Of a stretch of 64,000 nucleotides of DNA, positions 17,255-27,353 are shown piece after piece. Positions within the stretch are counted from its first letter, which is position 1; each line of letters opens with the position of its first letter. The position numbers and the translations under genes were made by a program. Under the pieces are notes generated by a model, which saw nothing but the letters and a program-made list of their open reading frames with translations, was not told where the DNA came from and ran no database searches. This stretch comes from Sulfitobacter sp. SK011 (GTDB lineage: Bacteria > Pseudomonadota > Alphaproteobacteria > Rhodobacterales > Rhodobacteraceae): assembly GCF_003352065.1 (NCBI RefSeq), contig NZ_CP025803.1:3575574-3639573 (forward strand). Reading direction: 5' to 3'.

Positions 17255-18616
17255 TTGGTTACAAAGTATTTACACGCCGGCAACATCGCGATTGCCTTTG
17301 CCACGGTTGCGCAGGCGGCGGACGTGACGCTGACAGGCGGCGCAGGTGCCGTGATCACCTCGGCGCTGGCAGGCATCGAGATTTTCAAGAAAGCAGGGCC
17401 GGACGACAAGGCACTGGCCAAGGTGATGGCCGACGCCGCGCAGGCGCATCTGCAGAAATCACATCTGAGGGGCGATCGGCGCAAGATCGTGATCCAGATG
17501 ATGGCGCTGCACGAGATCACCTATGTAGACATGGCGCAGGGCAATATGGACGCGGCCATTGTTGCCGCAACCATCTGTGACCAGATCAAAGCGACAGCAC
17601 AAGACAGCGAACAGCGATCTGACCAAGCGCGGGCCGATTACAAAGCGCTGCTGATCGCCATTCTGACCCCACTGCTGACCCCCACAACACCTGAACAGGC
17701 GATGCAGCAGGAGTTGCTGCGGCGCAGTGAAATATCGGGCGAGGCACAGCGGCTGCGCGATATGGGCATCACTGAAAACGCCCTGATCACCTTGGCCCAG
17801 CGCATCGGGACGGATACCCAGGATTTGGAAAGCGCATGGGCGGAACTGGAAAACGCTATGGAAATCGCGGAGCGGGTGCAGAAGGACGGGCACGCGCCGT
17901 CAAACCACGGCGATTTTGTCGATGAGGTGATGCGGCATGTGGCAGAGTTATCCGCGCAGGGCGACTATGCCAGCGCCAGCGCTGCAATTACCGAGGCACT
18001 GGCGGAGGAAGACGCCGCCAGTGCCGCGCGTAAATTGCGGCTGTTGGCCAAAGGCATCGACATCGCGCTGCTGGCAGGCGACAGCGCCCTTGCGGCAAAG
18101 CAGTTGGTGGCAAAAACAGATCTGGACGCAGGCGGCGGTCAGGCGTCGTTTGAGGACCTGCGCCAGATGCAAGACCAGTCCTATGAAAAGGGACGGGACA
18201 AAGGCATTGCACTGGATCTGGAGGTTTCCATTGATCTGGCGCAGATCATCCTGACCCGCGCCACAACCGCCGATCAGCGTGGGACAGTCCACAACGACCT
18301 GGGGGTGTCGCTGCGAACCCTCGGGGCGCGCGAAAACGGCACGGCGCGGTTGGAACAGGCGGTCACCGCCTATGAGGCCGCGTTGCAAGAACGCACGCAG
18401 GAGCTCGTGCCGCTGGACTGGGCCACGACGCAAGGCAATTTATGCAGTTTGGAACTGGCGTTCTATGACAAGATAAATGATCCGGCACATCTGGACCGGG
18501 CGCAGGCCTATGGTGAGGTTGCGCAGGCGGTGTTTATCGCCGCCGGGGCCACACAGTATCAAGCCATGGCACAAAGGCAATTGGACAGTATTACTGCCCG
18601 CCGCGACACCCTTTAG
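17255..18616 (+). CDS. TPR-repeat protein
   Basis: A 453-residue helical protein. The start is TTG at 17255 because GAGGGG lies 7 bases upstream; the open frame extends back through the tRNA gene, which cannot be coding. Repeated helix pairs (for example RGTVHNDLGVSLRTLG, LEQAVTAYEAALQERT, PLDWATTQGNLCSLEL, LDRAQAYGEVAQAVF) match the TPR proteins typical of alphaproteobacteria. The N-terminal part (GAVITSALAGIEIFKKAG) is alanine-rich and might anchor or cap the solenoid. It probably scaffolds protein interactions; the partner is unknown. Its stop overlaps that of ychF by 4 bases, convergent. Confidence 0.8.
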   Translation: MVTKYLHAGNIAIAFATVAQAADVTLTGGAGAVITSALAGIEIFKKAGPDDKALAKVMADAAQAHLQKSHLRGDRRKIVIQMMALHEITYVDMAQGNMDAAIVAATICDQIKATAQDSEQRSDQARADYKALLIAILTPLLTPTTPEQAMQQELLRRSEISGEAQRLRDMGITENALITLAQRIGTDTQDLESAWAELENAMEIAERVQKDGHAPSNHGDFVDEVMRHVAELSAQGDYASASAAITEALAEEDAASAARKLRLLAKGIDIALLAGDSALAAKQLVAKTDLDAGGGQASFEDLRQMQDQSYEKGRDKGIALDLEVSIDLAQIILTRATTADQRGTVHNDLGVSLRTLGARENGTARLEQAVTAYEAALQERTQELVPLDWATTQGNLCSLELAFYDKINDPAHLDRAQAYGEVAQAVFIAAGATQYQAMAQRQLDSITARRDTL

Positions 18617-19710
18617 GTATTAAATAAGAAATGCAGCACATCTCCGTCCTTGACGGTATAGGCCTTGCCCTCGGCCCGCATCTTGCCCGCTTCTTTCGCA
18701 GGTCCCTCGCCGCCTAGAGATACAAAATCATCATAGGCAATGGTTTCGGCGCGGATGAAGCCTTTTTCGAAATCGCCGTGGATCACGCCCGCGGCTTTGG
18801 GGGCGGACGTGCCGTGTTTGATGGTCCAGGCGCGGGCCTCTTTCGGGCCGACGGTGAAATAGGTTTCCAAGTGCAGCAATTCGTACCCGGCGCGGATCAG
18901 GCGGTCGAGGCCCGCTTCGGCCAGACCCATTTCGTCGAGGAACATCTGCGCCTCTTCGATCTCAAGCTGGCTAATTTCTTCTTCGATTTGGGCAGAGATG
19001 ATCACATGGGCGTTGCCTTGGGCCGCGGCCATATCGGCCACTTTAGCGGAGAATGCATTGCCTGTCGCCGCGTCGCCCTCGCCCACGTTGCAGACATAGA
19101 GCACCGGTTTGGTGGTCAACAGTTGCAACATGCGCCATGCCTTGCGGTCGTCGTCGTCGACGGAAACCACGCGGGCGGGGTTGCCTGCTTCGATAGCGTC
19201 TTGGGCCATGGCCAGCAGGCGGTCCTGCTGCACCGCGTCTTTGTCGTTGCCCTTGATCTTGCGCACAAGGCCCGCGCGGCGTTTTTCGATGCTTTCCAGA
19301 TCGGCCAGCATTAATTCGGTGTCGATGGTTTCGGCGTCCGCCACCGGGTCCACACGGCCTTCAACATGGGTCACATCGCCGTCCTCAAAACAGCGCAGCA
19401 CATGGGCAATGGCGTCGACCTCACGGATGTTGGCCAGAAACTGATTGCCCAGCCCCTCGCCTTTGGAGGCCCCTTTGACCAGACCCGCGATGTCCACGAA
19501 TGTCATGCGCGTTGGAATGATCTGTTTCGATCCTGCAATGGCGGCGAGTTTTTCCAGCCGCGCGTCAGGCACGGCAACCTCGCCGACGTTCGGTTCAATC
19601 GTGCAAAACGGAAAGTTCGCGGCCTGTGCCGCGGCGGTGCGGGTCAGTGCGTTGAAAAGAGTCGATTTGCCGACATTTGGCAAACCCACAATACCCATTT
19701 TGAAACCCAT
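18613..19710 (-). CDS. ychF: Redox-regulated ATPase YchF (Obg family)
   Basis: A 365-residue cytoplasmic P-loop protein linked to ribosome and stress biology, ATP-preferring within the Obg-like family. G1 is GLPNVGKS (residues 9-16), G3-type [20 protein letters not shown] follows, and the C-terminus is a TGS-like domain ([29 protein letters not shown]). Full length, start ATG 19710. It converges on the TPR gene and lies near yqaE and trpA. Confidence 0.96.
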   Translation of the reverse strand: MGFKMGIVGLPNVGKSTLFNALTRTAAAQAANFPFCTIEPNVGEVAVPDARLEKLAAIAGSKQIIPTRMTFVDIAGLVKGASKGEGLGNQFLANIREVDAIAHVLRCFEDGDVTHVEGRVDPVADAETIDTELMLADLESIEKRRAGLVRKIKGNDKDAVQQDRLLAMAQDAIEAGNPARVVSVDDDDRKAWRMLQLLTTKPVLYVCNVGEGDAATGNAFSAKVADMAAAQGNAHVIISAQIEEEISQLEIEEAQMFLDEMGLAEAGLDRLIRAGYELLHLETYFTVGPKEARAWTIKHGTSAPKAAGVIHGDFEKGFIRAETIAYDDFVSLGGEGPAKEAGKMRAEGKAYTVKDGDVLHFLFNT

Positions 19711-19771
19711 GTGCCGCGTCCTTTATCAAAGCTCGCGTTGTCCTAGGGTGTCAGGCGGCGGGGCGCAAGTC

Positions 19772-19963
19772 TCAGCGCGCGCGTCGGTCCTCGCGGGCCT
19801 GAAAAATCAAGAGCCACGCCAGCAGAATAAACATCGGATGGGTCAGGCCGCCGGAAAAGATCAGCGCTGGAATCCAGATGATAAAGACGATCACACTCAG
19901 GATCGGTCGGCCCGTGAGCAGGATCGAGAGCGGCGGAAGCAAGATGGCGAGAATGTAATTCAT
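19772..19963 (-). CDS. YqaE/Pmp3 family small membrane protein
   Basis: A 63-residue protein with two membrane spans: MNYILAILLPPLSILLTG and a second around PILSVIVFIIWIPALIFSGG. It ends in a charged tail, QAREDRRAR. This is the Pmp3/UPF0057 pattern, small inner-membrane proteins tied to salt, cold or membrane-potential stress in other organisms. A longer frame at 19743-19997 in another phase has no family match and is rejected. Confidence 0.88.
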   Translation of the reverse strand: MNYILAILLPPLSILLTGRPILSVIVFIIWIPALIFSGGLTHPMFILLAWLLIFQAREDRRAR

Positions 19964-20109
19964 TCCAATGAAATAGGACCTGAATTTCTATTTTCAATTT
20001 CTTTGCGGGATACGGCCCAATATTTGTCGGTCACCTCAAAGCGAAGGCACATTGATTTTTCCCACGCTTTTCGGCATTGCAGCTTCAACACCAAAGGAAA
20101 GCCGCCATC

Positions 20110-20901
20110 ATGACTCGTATTGACGCCAAATTCGCAGACCTCAAGGCCAAAGGGAAAAAGGCGTTTGTGTCCTATGTCATGGCCGGGGACCCCGATTTTG
20201 ACACCTCGCTGGAAATTGTGCGGGGCCTGCCCGATGCGGGTGTTGACGTTATTGAGCTGGGTTTGCCTTTTACCGATCCGATGGCCGATGGCCCGACGAT
20301 CCAACTGGCCGGGCAACGTGCCTTGGCGGCGGGCATGACCCTGCGCCGCACGCTGGATCTGGCAATTGCCTTTCGCAAGGGTGACGACACGACCCCGATT
20401 GTGCTGATGGGCTATTATAACCCGATCTATTCCATGGGCGTTGAAACGTTCCTGAAAGAAGCAATTGCGGCTGGGATCGACGGATTGATTGTGGTCGATC
20501 TGCCCCCCGAAGAAGACAGTGAACTGTGCCTGCCAGCCCAAGAGGCGGGGCTTAATTTCATCCGACTGGCCACGCCGACCACGGACGATAAACGCCTGCC
20601 TCGGGTGGCTCAGAACACGTCGGGTTTTGTATATTATGTCTCTATCACAGGGATCACCGGGTCCGCCGAAGCGGATGCAGGCGATGTTGCCCCCGAAGTC
20701 GCGCGCATTCAAAAGGCCAGTAATCTGCCGGTGATTGTCGGATTTGGGGTGAACACGCCCGAGAAATCCCGCGCAATTGCCGAAGTCGCAGATGGCGTTG
20801 TGGTTGGTTCCGCCATTGTGTCGCGCATCGCCAAAGGCGACAGCGTCGCGGATGTGCTGGCCTTCGTGAAATCGCTGTCAGATGGGGCGCATTCCGCCTG
20901 A
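20110..20901 (+). CDS. trpA: Tryptophan synthase alpha subunit
   Basis: Cleaves indole-3-glycerol phosphate to indole and glyceraldehyde 3-phosphate; works with TrpB in the cytoplasm. The 263-residue TIM barrel has the catalytic Glu in [19 protein letters not shown], the Asp loop in [12 protein letters not shown], and the phosphate-binding GFGVNTPEK near the C-terminus. ATG 20110 is the family start. The other trp genes are not in this window; trpA stands alone here. Confidence 0.96.
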   Translation: MTRIDAKFADLKAKGKKAFVSYVMAGDPDFDTSLEIVRGLPDAGVDVIELGLPFTDPMADGPTIQLAGQRALAAGMTLRRTLDLAIAFRKGDDTTPIVLMGYYNPIYSMGVETFLKEAIAAGIDGLIVVDLPPEEDSELCLPAQEAGLNFIRLATPTTDDKRLPRVAQNTSGFVYYVSITGITGSAEADAGDVAPEVARIQKASNLPVIVGFGVNTPEKSRAIAEVADGVVVGSAIVSRIAKGDSVADVLAFVKSLSDGAHSA

Positions 20902-20929
20902 CATCTGGCATGCAAGCGCCCTGCCCTGC

Positions 20930-21382
20930 CTAGCCGTTTCGCGCGTCATCAAGGTATTCTCTGAGCGACGTCAGTGCTGGTTTGATCTGGGTTAACTTGG
21001 CCACATCAAAACCCGCCACCAGTGCGCTAAACTCCGGTGCCAGCGCCTGAATGGTGTCATCGCGCATCTTGCGCCCCGCAGGGGTCAGCCACACCCGTTT
21101 GGACCGGCCATCATCGGGATTGGCGCGCAGATCGATCAGCCCATGCGACACCAACCCTTTCAAGGTATGGGTCATTGATGTCTTGGGCACCTGGAATACG
21201 CGGGCCATGTCGATGGGCACCGCACCATCACCCCGATTGATCAAGTGATTGAGCACCGCAAAGTGCGGCGCGATCAATCCTTTCGGCAGCCGCGTCTCTA
21301 AAATCGTGCGACTGAGTTGTTCTATGATCCCGATTTCCTTGAAAATCTCGAACATCAGGACCGGATCATGTTTATCCGTCAA
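20930..21382 (-). CDS. MarR family transcriptional regulator
   Basis: A 150-residue winged-HTH dimer. The recognition region is VPIDMARVFQVPKTSMTHTL, followed by LVSHGLIDLRANPDDGRSKR, the wing with the conserved D-x-R-S/G-K motif. The start is TTG 21382, inside the end of the nitroreductase gene (11-base overlap), with GAAGG upstream; the first ATG is nine codons later without a good site. It is co-transcribed with the nitroreductase gene, whose promoter carries a 31-bp inverted repeat that it may bind. Confidence 0.87.
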   Translation of the reverse strand: MTDKHDPVLMFEIFKEIGIIEQLSRTILETRLPKGLIAPHFAVLNHLINRGDGAVPIDMARVFQVPKTSMTHTLKGLVSHGLIDLRANPDDGRSKRVWLTPAGRKMRDDTIQALAPEFSALVAGFDVAKLTQIKPALTSLREYLDDARNG

Positions 21383-22478
21383 TCAATTTCGCCTTCAATG
21401 GCCAACGCGGTGTGCGCGGTACTGTTGGACCATAGCCCAGCCGCCCTAACATTTGAACCGTGCCGCCGCCCGGTGCCAACATCGCATGTGCAGCGTCATA
21501 GTGGGGTGCCATCTCGGGATATTCCTGCAACGCCTGACTGACCGGATGCAACGCCAGCCCACTACCTGTGGTCGCAAGATTCAACCGCAACCAGCGCCGT
21601 CCAGCGTCAATATGATCCTGCCGGGTATTTGTGGGCGTGGTGATCACCGCATAGGCCGGGGTCGCTTGCAACATCTCACTATATATCTTGATGCCCTCCT
21701 TGAATCCGGTGCTGCCGGGGTCCGCCTGATCCTCGCGGGTCAGGACCCCAGCCAACATCAGGCTTTCCAAGAACGGGCCACCCAGATCAATACCATCCGG
21801 CGTGGCGTTGATCTCGGCCTTGCCAAAGCGCATCAGATCAACGCTTTCCTGCATCGTGCGCGGTGTCATCGCCTCGACCATCCACGCGTCCCATGTCAGT
21901 TTTCGAAGGGACGAAACCTTCGTTGGGTCGGTATAAATATCTGCGATCAACCTCAGTTCATCAGCAAGCTCAGGGGGTACTGCACGTGCTTCGTACGGCT
22001 CCTTGCACGAGCGGCGATCAAGGATGTGGACGGCCAAAGCGTCTGGTTTGCCACCTTTATTGAATTTGGCCTCGGCGATGGGCCCCTTTGGTCCATCCGG
22101 AAAAAGAGCAAGGTCAACTGAATATCCATCTGCCCCGGCCGCCAAAACCATCTGTTCCAAAAAACACCCCAGCCCAATGGTGATCTGGCGATCAAATGGG
22201 TCTGTTTCCGGCAAGCGGCGGGTTTCATCATGAAAGACACGCAGACGATCATCGCCAATCATTTCAATCTGCCAGGGCTGCAAGTTGTGGGGGTTTGGCG
22301 CGAGCAGGGCAAAGCTGAGCGCGTTAAGGCGCGCGTCATTATAACTGCCTGCCAACGACCATGGCCGAAGTGCGTTTTCGGGCGTCCGTGTGACCAGAAA
22401 GCCGGTAGCTGAAGTTGCGGCGGCCACAACCATGCCACCCCCGATCAAAGCAAGAGTTTTGCGGCGGGAAAGTTTCAT
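21372..22478 (-). CDS. Acg-type nitroreductase family protein with Tat-like signal
   Basis: A 368-residue FMN-type oxidoreductase of the Acg/nitroreductase family. The N-terminus MKLSRRKTLALIGGG has a twin-arginine pair (residues 5-6) and a hydrophobic stretch, so it may be exported or membrane-anchored. Family blocks are ALLAPNPHNLQPWQIEM (FMN-binding Ser/Pro-Asn-His region), DPFDRQITIGLGCFLEQM and GLALHPVSQALQEYPEM. It is first in an operon with the MarR gene and divergent from lldD. Its substrate is unknown. Confidence 0.88.
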   Translation of the reverse strand: MKLSRRKTLALIGGGMVVAAATSATGFLVTRTPENALRPWSLAGSYNDARLNALSFALLAPNPHNLQPWQIEMIGDDRLRVFHDETRRLPETDPFDRQITIGLGCFLEQMVLAAGADGYSVDLALFPDGPKGPIAEAKFNKGGKPDALAVHILDRRSCKEPYEARAVPPELADELRLIADIYTDPTKVSSLRKLTWDAWMVEAMTPRTMQESVDLMRFGKAEINATPDGIDLGGPFLESLMLAGVLTREDQADPGSTGFKEGIKIYSEMLQATPAYAVITTPTNTRQDHIDAGRRWLRLNLATTGSGLALHPVSQALQEYPEMAPHYDAAHAMLAPGGGTVQMLGRLGYGPTVPRTPRWPLKAKLIDG

Positions 22479-22502
22479 GCCAGAGAGTCCTTGTTTTGGT
22501 GC

Positions 22503-22533
22503 GATATGGTACTAACCTATATAGTGCGATATC
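22503..22533. promoter_or_regulatory. Imperfect 31-bp inverted repeat, candidate MarR operator
   Basis: Arms GATATGGTACTA and TAGTGCGATATC match at 10 of 12 positions around a 7-base spacer. The site lies 24 bases upstream of the nitroreductase start. MarR proteins usually repress their own operon from such a site; direct binding is an inference. Confidence 0.55.
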
Positions 22534-22575
22534 GAACCAATCAAGCCATTTCTTCAATTGCTCTTTATTGGTGGA

Positions 22576-22598
22576 ATTGGTAAGGAAAAATTACCAAT
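22576..22598. promoter_or_regulatory. Perfect 8-bp inverted repeat upstream of lldD
   Basis: ATTGGTAA - 7 bases - TTACCAAT ends 18 bases before the lldD start. It could be an operator (for example of a lactate-responsive regulator) or an RNA stem near the ribosome site. The TGGT/ACCA cores are further apart than in known FadR-family operators. Confidence 0.45.
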
Positions 22599-22616
22599 CT
22601 AAAAGTGAGTCTGAAT

Positions 22617-23783
22617 ATGCCCGTCATCACCAACATTGCCGATCTGAAACGCATCTATGAACGCCGGGTGCCACGCATGTTCTTCGACTATGCGGAATCG
22701 GGCAGTTGGACGGAGCAGACATTCCGCGAAAATACCTCGGATTTTGACCAGATCAGGCTGCGCCAGCGGGTGGCCGTGGACATGACCGGGCGCAGCACCG
22801 CAACCAAGATGATAGGTGAAGACGTATCTATGCCTGTCGCCCTCGCCCCTGTTGGCTTCACCGGCATGCAAAACGCCGATGGTGAAATGAAAGCGGCCAA
22901 AGCGGCCGAAGCCTTTGGCGTGCCGTTCACCCTGTCCACAATGTCGATCTGTTCGATCGAAGACGTTGCAAGTGTGACCACCAAGCCGTTCTGGTTTCAG
23001 GTCTATACCCTGCGCGACAGTGATTTCATGCAACGCTTGTTTGACCGGGCCAAGGCCGCAAATTGTTCTGCTATCGTGATCACGGTTGATCTGCAGATCA
23101 TGGGCCAACGCCACAAGGATTTGAAAAACGGCCTCTCCGCGCCACCAAAATTTACAGTCAAATCAATGGCCAATCTGGCGACCAAAGTGCCTTGGGGGCT
23201 GGAAATGCTTGGCACCAAACGGCGATTTTTTGGAAATATCGTCGGCCATGCCAAAGGCGTGAAAGACCCTTCGTCGCTTTCCTCCTGGACCGCCGAAGCT
23301 TTTGATCCATCGTTGAATTGGGACCGCATTGCCGAATTCCGCAAGATGTGGGGCGGCAAGGTGATCATCAAAGGTATTCTGGACGCTGAGGACGCAAAAA
23401 TGGCGTTGAAGGTTGGCGCTGACGCGATCATCGTTTCAAATCACGGCGGGCGGCAATTGGACGGTGCGGTAAGTTCGATCAGCGCCCTACCTTCAATTCT
23501 GGATGCTGTGGGAGACAAGATAGAGGTGCATTTGGACAGCGGTATCCGCTCTGGCCAGGACGTTCTCAAGGCGATGGCGATGGGGGCTAAGGGCACCTAC
23601 ATCGGACGCGCGTTTGTCTATGGATTGGGCGCGATGGGTCAGGCTGGGGTGACAAAGGCGCTTGAGGTGATCCACCGCGAACTGGACATCACAATGGCGC
23701 TCTGCGGGGAAACATCCGTCGAAAACCTGGGCCGGCACAACCTGCTGGTGCCAAAGAACTTTGGCGGCGACTGGCAGGACTAG
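22617..23783 (+). CDS. lldD: FMN-dependent L-lactate dehydrogenase / alpha-hydroxy-acid oxidising protein
   Basis: Oxidises L-lactate (or a related 2-hydroxy acid) and feeds electrons to the respiratory chain at the inner membrane face. A 388-residue FMN TIM barrel: N-terminal RVPRMFFDYAESGSW, FMN block MPVALAPVGFTGMQ, catalytic His276 in SNHGGRQLDG, and DSGIRSGQDVLKAMAMGAKG for phosphate binding. ATG 22617 gives the family start. It is divergent from the nitroreductase gene and overlaps the following MFS gene stop by 4 bases, convergent. Mandelate or glycolate-type substrates remain possible. Confidence 0.9.
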   Translation: MPVITNIADLKRIYERRVPRMFFDYAESGSWTEQTFRENTSDFDQIRLRQRVAVDMTGRSTATKMIGEDVSMPVALAPVGFTGMQNADGEMKAAKAAEAFGVPFTLSTMSICSIEDVASVTTKPFWFQVYTLRDSDFMQRLFDRAKAANCSAIVITVDLQIMGQRHKDLKNGLSAPPKFTVKSMANLATKVPWGLEMLGTKRRFFGNIVGHAKGVKDPSSLSSWTAEAFDPSLNWDRIAEFRKMWGGKVIIKGILDAEDAKMALKVGADAIIVSNHGGRQLDGAVSSISALPSILDAVGDKIEVHLDSGIRSGQDVLKAMAMGAKGTYIGRAFVYGLGAMGQAGVTKALEVIHRELDITMALCGETSVENLGRHNLLVPKNFGGDWQD

Positions 23784-24931
23784 AGCGCGACCTTTGCCCG
23801 GCGTGCGAGCGCCGGGATCAACACGATTGCGGTCACCGCCAGCAGTAGAGCGATCACAACAAATGCCGTGCGCAGACCAAATCCTTGGGCGATCACCCCC
23901 ATCATCGGCGGCCCAAAAAAGAACGCCCCATAGCCCAGTACCGACGCACGGCTGATCGCGGCCAGTCGCGACGCATCCGGAACGCTGCGCCCCACAAAAG
24001 CCAGCGCCAAAGGGGCTACGACCGAAATCCCCAAACCACCCAGCGCAAACCCCGCCAGCGCCATCGGAACATTCGTGGCCAATCCCGCAAGCAACAAACC
24101 ACTGGTGGACACCAGCGTGGCCGCCAACATCAACGTTGTATCGCGCATGAACCGCGCCAATCCATGCCCGGACAACCGGCCAATCCCCATGGTCAGACCC
24201 AACAGTGCGGGGCCCATCGCCCCTTCACCCGGTGTCCCGCCAAGGGTCCGCTCCAGATGCAAAGCTGACCACCCCTCAGAGGAGGCCTCGGCCAAGAATG
24301 CCACCAGAACGACCAGCCCTGCCATGATCACCAGACGGTGTGGCATGTCGGCGGGTGTCCCATCTGTGTCGTCTTCAATATTCGGGCTGACATCGCGTGC
24401 GGCATAGGCAAGCCCCGTCAGAACGACCACCAAAAGCGCAAAGATCACCCGCAGATCAACCTGCGCCTCGCGCAGCACACCCGCCAGCAATGCCGCCCCC
24501 GCATAGGCGAACGAATAAAGCGCATGGTTCAGGTTCATCAAGGTGCGGCCAGATCGGGCCTCAATCTCGGACACGCGCGCGTTGATCAACACATCCGTCA
24601 CCCCCGACCCGATGGACGCGACCAACATCGCCAGCGCCAGGATCACCAGCAACGACGAAAAACTGGCGGCGAACATTCCCGCGGCAACCACCAGAATCGC
24701 CACAGGCAAGGCCTTGCCGCCCGCCAACCGTTGCGCAAGCGGTGCAAGCCACATGGCCCCAACAGCGCCAAGGGCTGCGAAAAGGACCGCGATGCCGTAA
24801 GCCCCGTCAGACGCGCCAACATTGGCCTTGATCACTGGCATATGCGCAAAATACGCCGCCCAGGCACCCCCAATGGCGATGAATCCCGCCAATGGTTTAC
24901 GGGTCAGGTAAAGATCATGTTTGATGCTCAT
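23780..24931 (-). CDS. MFS transporter
   Basis: A 383-residue, 12-TM inner-membrane carrier resembling the YbjJ-type MFS group ([56 protein letters not shown]). ATG 24931 (MSIKHDLY) is chosen; the upstream extension has no family match. It converges on lldD and is divergent from rplY. The substrate is not readable. Confidence 0.87.
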   Translation of the reverse strand: MSIKHDLYLTRKPLAGFIAIGGAWAAYFAHMPVIKANVGASDGAYGIAVLFAALGAVGAMWLAPLAQRLAGGKALPVAILVVAAGMFAASFSSLLVILALAMLVASIGSGVTDVLINARVSEIEARSGRTLMNLNHALYSFAYAGAALLAGVLREAQVDLRVIFALLVVVLTGLAYAARDVSPNIEDDTDGTPADMPHRLVIMAGLVVLVAFLAEASSEGWSALHLERTLGGTPGEGAMGPALLGLTMGIGRLSGHGLARFMRDTTLMLAATLVSTSGLLLAGLATNVPMALAGFALGGLGISVVAPLALAFVGRSVPDASRLAAISRASVLGYGAFFFGPPMMGVIAQGFGLRTAFVVIALLLAVTAIVLIPALARRAKVAL

Positions 24932-25091
24932 GCCACCGCCATTGCCACGGGTTTGGTCAAATGCCAACACAGCATTGAACGGACAGGGTGGATTTGTTCT
25001 TTTCAACCCTGCCAAACCGTTCTATACGCGCGACTTCACGCGGGGACTACAGCCTTGGAGGGGCCCCGCCCTATATATATTGGAGATTAAA

Positions 25092-25751
25092 ATGGCCGGA
25101 GAGATTCCAGATCTTGAAGCCCAGGTACGGACGGGGACAGGCAAGGGCGCCGCTCGTCAGGCACGCCGTGATGGCATGGTACCGGGGATTGTTTTTGGTG
25201 GCGACGCAGACCCACTGCCGATTAACATCCCGTTCAACAAACTGCTGACCATGCTGCGCGCAGGCCGCTTTAAGGCGACCTTGTTCAACATGAAAGTCGA
25301 AGGCCACGATGACGTGCGTGTCATCTGCCGCGACGTCCAGCGCCATGTTGTCAAAGACCTGCCCACACACGTGGATTTCATGCGTCTCAAGCGGACTACG
25401 AAAGTCAACCTGTTCATCCACGTTGACGTCATCGGCGAAGACGTATCACCCGGTCTGAAAAAGGGTGGTACCATGACGCTGGTCCGTCCAGAAGTCGAAC
25501 TTGTCGTGACCGCGGCTGATATTCCTGAAAGCATCACCATTGATGTTTCCGAGTTGGAAATCGGCGACAGCGCGACAATCTCGGATGTCAAACTGCCTGC
25601 CGGGTCTAAGCCCGTCATCGACCGCGATTTTGTGATCGCACAGATCTCTGCCCCATCTGCCCTGAAAAGCGCTGATGAAGACGAAGACGAGACAGCCGTG
25701 GATGAAGTGCCCACAACCGAGATGGGCCCTCCAGACGGTGAAGAAAGCTAA
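25092..25751 (+). CDS. rplY: 50S ribosomal protein L25 / general stress protein Ctc
   Basis: A 219-residue member of the long L25/TL5/CTC type that binds 5S rRNA. The N-terminal L25 domain has [20 protein letters not shown]; the C-terminal beta domain has [16 protein letters not shown] and [18 protein letters not shown]; the tail is acidic ([11 protein letters not shown]). TGGAG lies 8 bases upstream of the ATG. An intrinsic terminator follows, so it is probably a single-gene unit here. Confidence 0.95.
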   Translation: MAGEIPDLEAQVRTGTGKGAARQARRDGMVPGIVFGGDADPLPINIPFNKLLTMLRAGRFKATLFNMKVEGHDDVRVICRDVQRHVVKDLPTHVDFMRLKRTTKVNLFIHVDVIGEDVSPGLKKGGTMTLVRPEVELVVTAADIPESITIDVSELEIGDSATISDVKLPAGSKPVIDRDFVIAQISAPSALKSADEDEDETAVDEVPTTEMGPPDGEES

Positions 25752-25780
25752 GCAAACCGCACATGTGGGATTTGCTGAAA

Positions 25781-25810
25781 CGGGGTCGCTGATGCGGCCC
25801 CGTTTTTTCA
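25781..25810 (+). terminator. Rho-independent terminator of rplY
   Basis: Stem ACGGGGTCGC / GCGGCCCCGT (10 pairs, one wobble) with loop TGAT, followed by TTTTTT. It lies 30 bases after the rplY stop. Confidence 0.88.
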
Positions 25811-26010
25811 TGTGCACGGCGCGTTACGCCCCTAATTCCAAATGCTGCAAGGCGGATCAGGGCGTGCAAAAAACGATTTCATGCTATTGTCGCTGAAGCG
25901 GCGAAAGGCGGTGAAGTCCGGTATCGTCGTGGCCCCCAATCCATCACACCTCTTGCAACAACCCAACGACCATCGCATCGTGCATAAAATACCCCGAAAG
26001 GCAGACCATC

Positions 26011-27270
26011 ATGAAAGTAGTCGTTATGGGCGCGGGCGTCATTGGCGTCACAACCGCATATTACCTTGCAAAAGGTGGGGCCGATGTCACCGTCATTGAC
26101 CGGCAGGCCGGTCCGGGGCTGGAAACCAGCTATGCCAATGCCGGCGAACTGAGCTATGGCATGACCTCGCCCTGGGCGGCCCCCGGCATTCCCGTCAAAG
26201 CGGTCAAATGGTTGTTCATGAAACGCCGCCCGCTGTTCATCTGGCCGCTGATCAGCCCGACCATGTGGAAATGGTGCGTGCAGATGATCCAGAACTGCAA
26301 CGACGAAAGCTATCGCATCAACAAGGGTCGTATGGTGCGGGTGTCGAACTACTCACGTGACGTGATGCCGGATCTGATTGCGGAAACCGGCATTGAATAT
26401 GACGGCCGCGAACAGGGCACGCTGCAACTCTTCCGCACCGCCAAACAGATGAAAGGCTCAAAAGCCGATCAGGAGATATTGGCGGAATACGACAGCCCTT
26501 ACGAGGTGCTGGGCCGCGACGCCTGCATCGGCGTTGAACCGGCACTCGCCGAGGTGCGCAACAAATTCGTTGGCGGCCTGCGCCTGACCGCAGATCGCAC
26601 TGGCGATTGCCGGTTGTTCACCATGGCATTGGCCGAAAAATGCGGGGAAATGGGCGTTGAATTTCAATACGGCCAGTCGATCAAATCCCTCGCCATTGAG
26701 GATGGCAAAATCGCCGGCATCAACACTGAAATTGCCGGACGCATCACCGGTGACGCCTATGTCTGCGCCATGGGCAGCTATGCGGTGAACGTGCTGAATC
26801 CCATCGGGGTGAAACTGCCCGTCTACCCGGTCAAAGGCTATTCCGTGACCCTGCCCGTCACCGACGATGCCTTTGCCCCGCAATCCACCATCATGGACGA
26901 AACGCACAAAGTCGCCATTACCCGCCTTGGCGACCGCATCCGCGTCGCAGGCACCGCAGAAATTGCCGGATATTCCAACCGCCTTGGCCCGCATGCCACC
27001 GACACCGTCAAACACGTGATCAGCGATCTGTTCCCCAAAGGCGGCGACATTTCCCGCGCCGAAGGCTGGACCGGCCTGCGACCCATGACCCCCGACGGCA
27101 CGCCGGTTCTGGGCCCCACACAGTTTGAAAACCTCTTTGTAAACACCGGGCACGGCACGCTCGGCTGGACAATGGCCTGCGGCTCAGGCCGTGCAGTTGC
27201 AGATGTTGTGCTGGGTAAAACACCCGAAATTTCGATGGAGGGACTGACGGCGGCGCGGTATCAGCGGTAA
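26011..27270 (+). CDS. dadA: D-amino acid dehydrogenase
   Basis: A membrane-associated FAD enzyme that oxidises D-amino acids to 2-oxo acids, feeding electrons to quinone. The 419-residue protein begins with the Rossmann motif VVVMGAGVIGVTTAYYLAKGG, has TSYANAGELSYGMTSPWAAPG, and ends with the FAD segment GHGTLGWTMACGSGRAVAD, all DadA hallmarks. AAAGG precedes the ATG. No alanine racemase lies beside it, so it appears to be monocistronic. Confidence 0.93.
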   Translation: MKVVVMGAGVIGVTTAYYLAKGGADVTVIDRQAGPGLETSYANAGELSYGMTSPWAAPGIPVKAVKWLFMKRRPLFIWPLISPTMWKWCVQMIQNCNDESYRINKGRMVRVSNYSRDVMPDLIAETGIEYDGREQGTLQLFRTAKQMKGSKADQEILAEYDSPYEVLGRDACIGVEPALAEVRNKFVGGLRLTADRTGDCRLFTMALAEKCGEMGVEFQYGQSIKSLAIEDGKIAGINTEIAGRITGDAYVCAMGSYAVNVLNPIGVKLPVYPVKGYSVTLPVTDDAFAPQSTIMDETHKVAITRLGDRIRVAGTAEIAGYSNRLGPHATDTVKHVISDLFPKGGDISRAEGWTGLRPMTPDGTPVLGPTQFENLFVNTGHGTLGWTMACGSGRAVADVVLGKTPEISMEGLTAARYQR

Positions 27271-27353
27271 GGGCGAGAGGTGTGACAGGCAGTGTCCGCG
27301 GTGCGGACGAAGCCGTCATTCGCCTTAAGGAAGCGAATTTCTGGTTACTCCGC

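Noticed and set aside
19743..19997. 84-codon frame overlapping yqaE
   Set aside because: Another phase of the clear YqaE/Pmp3 gene.
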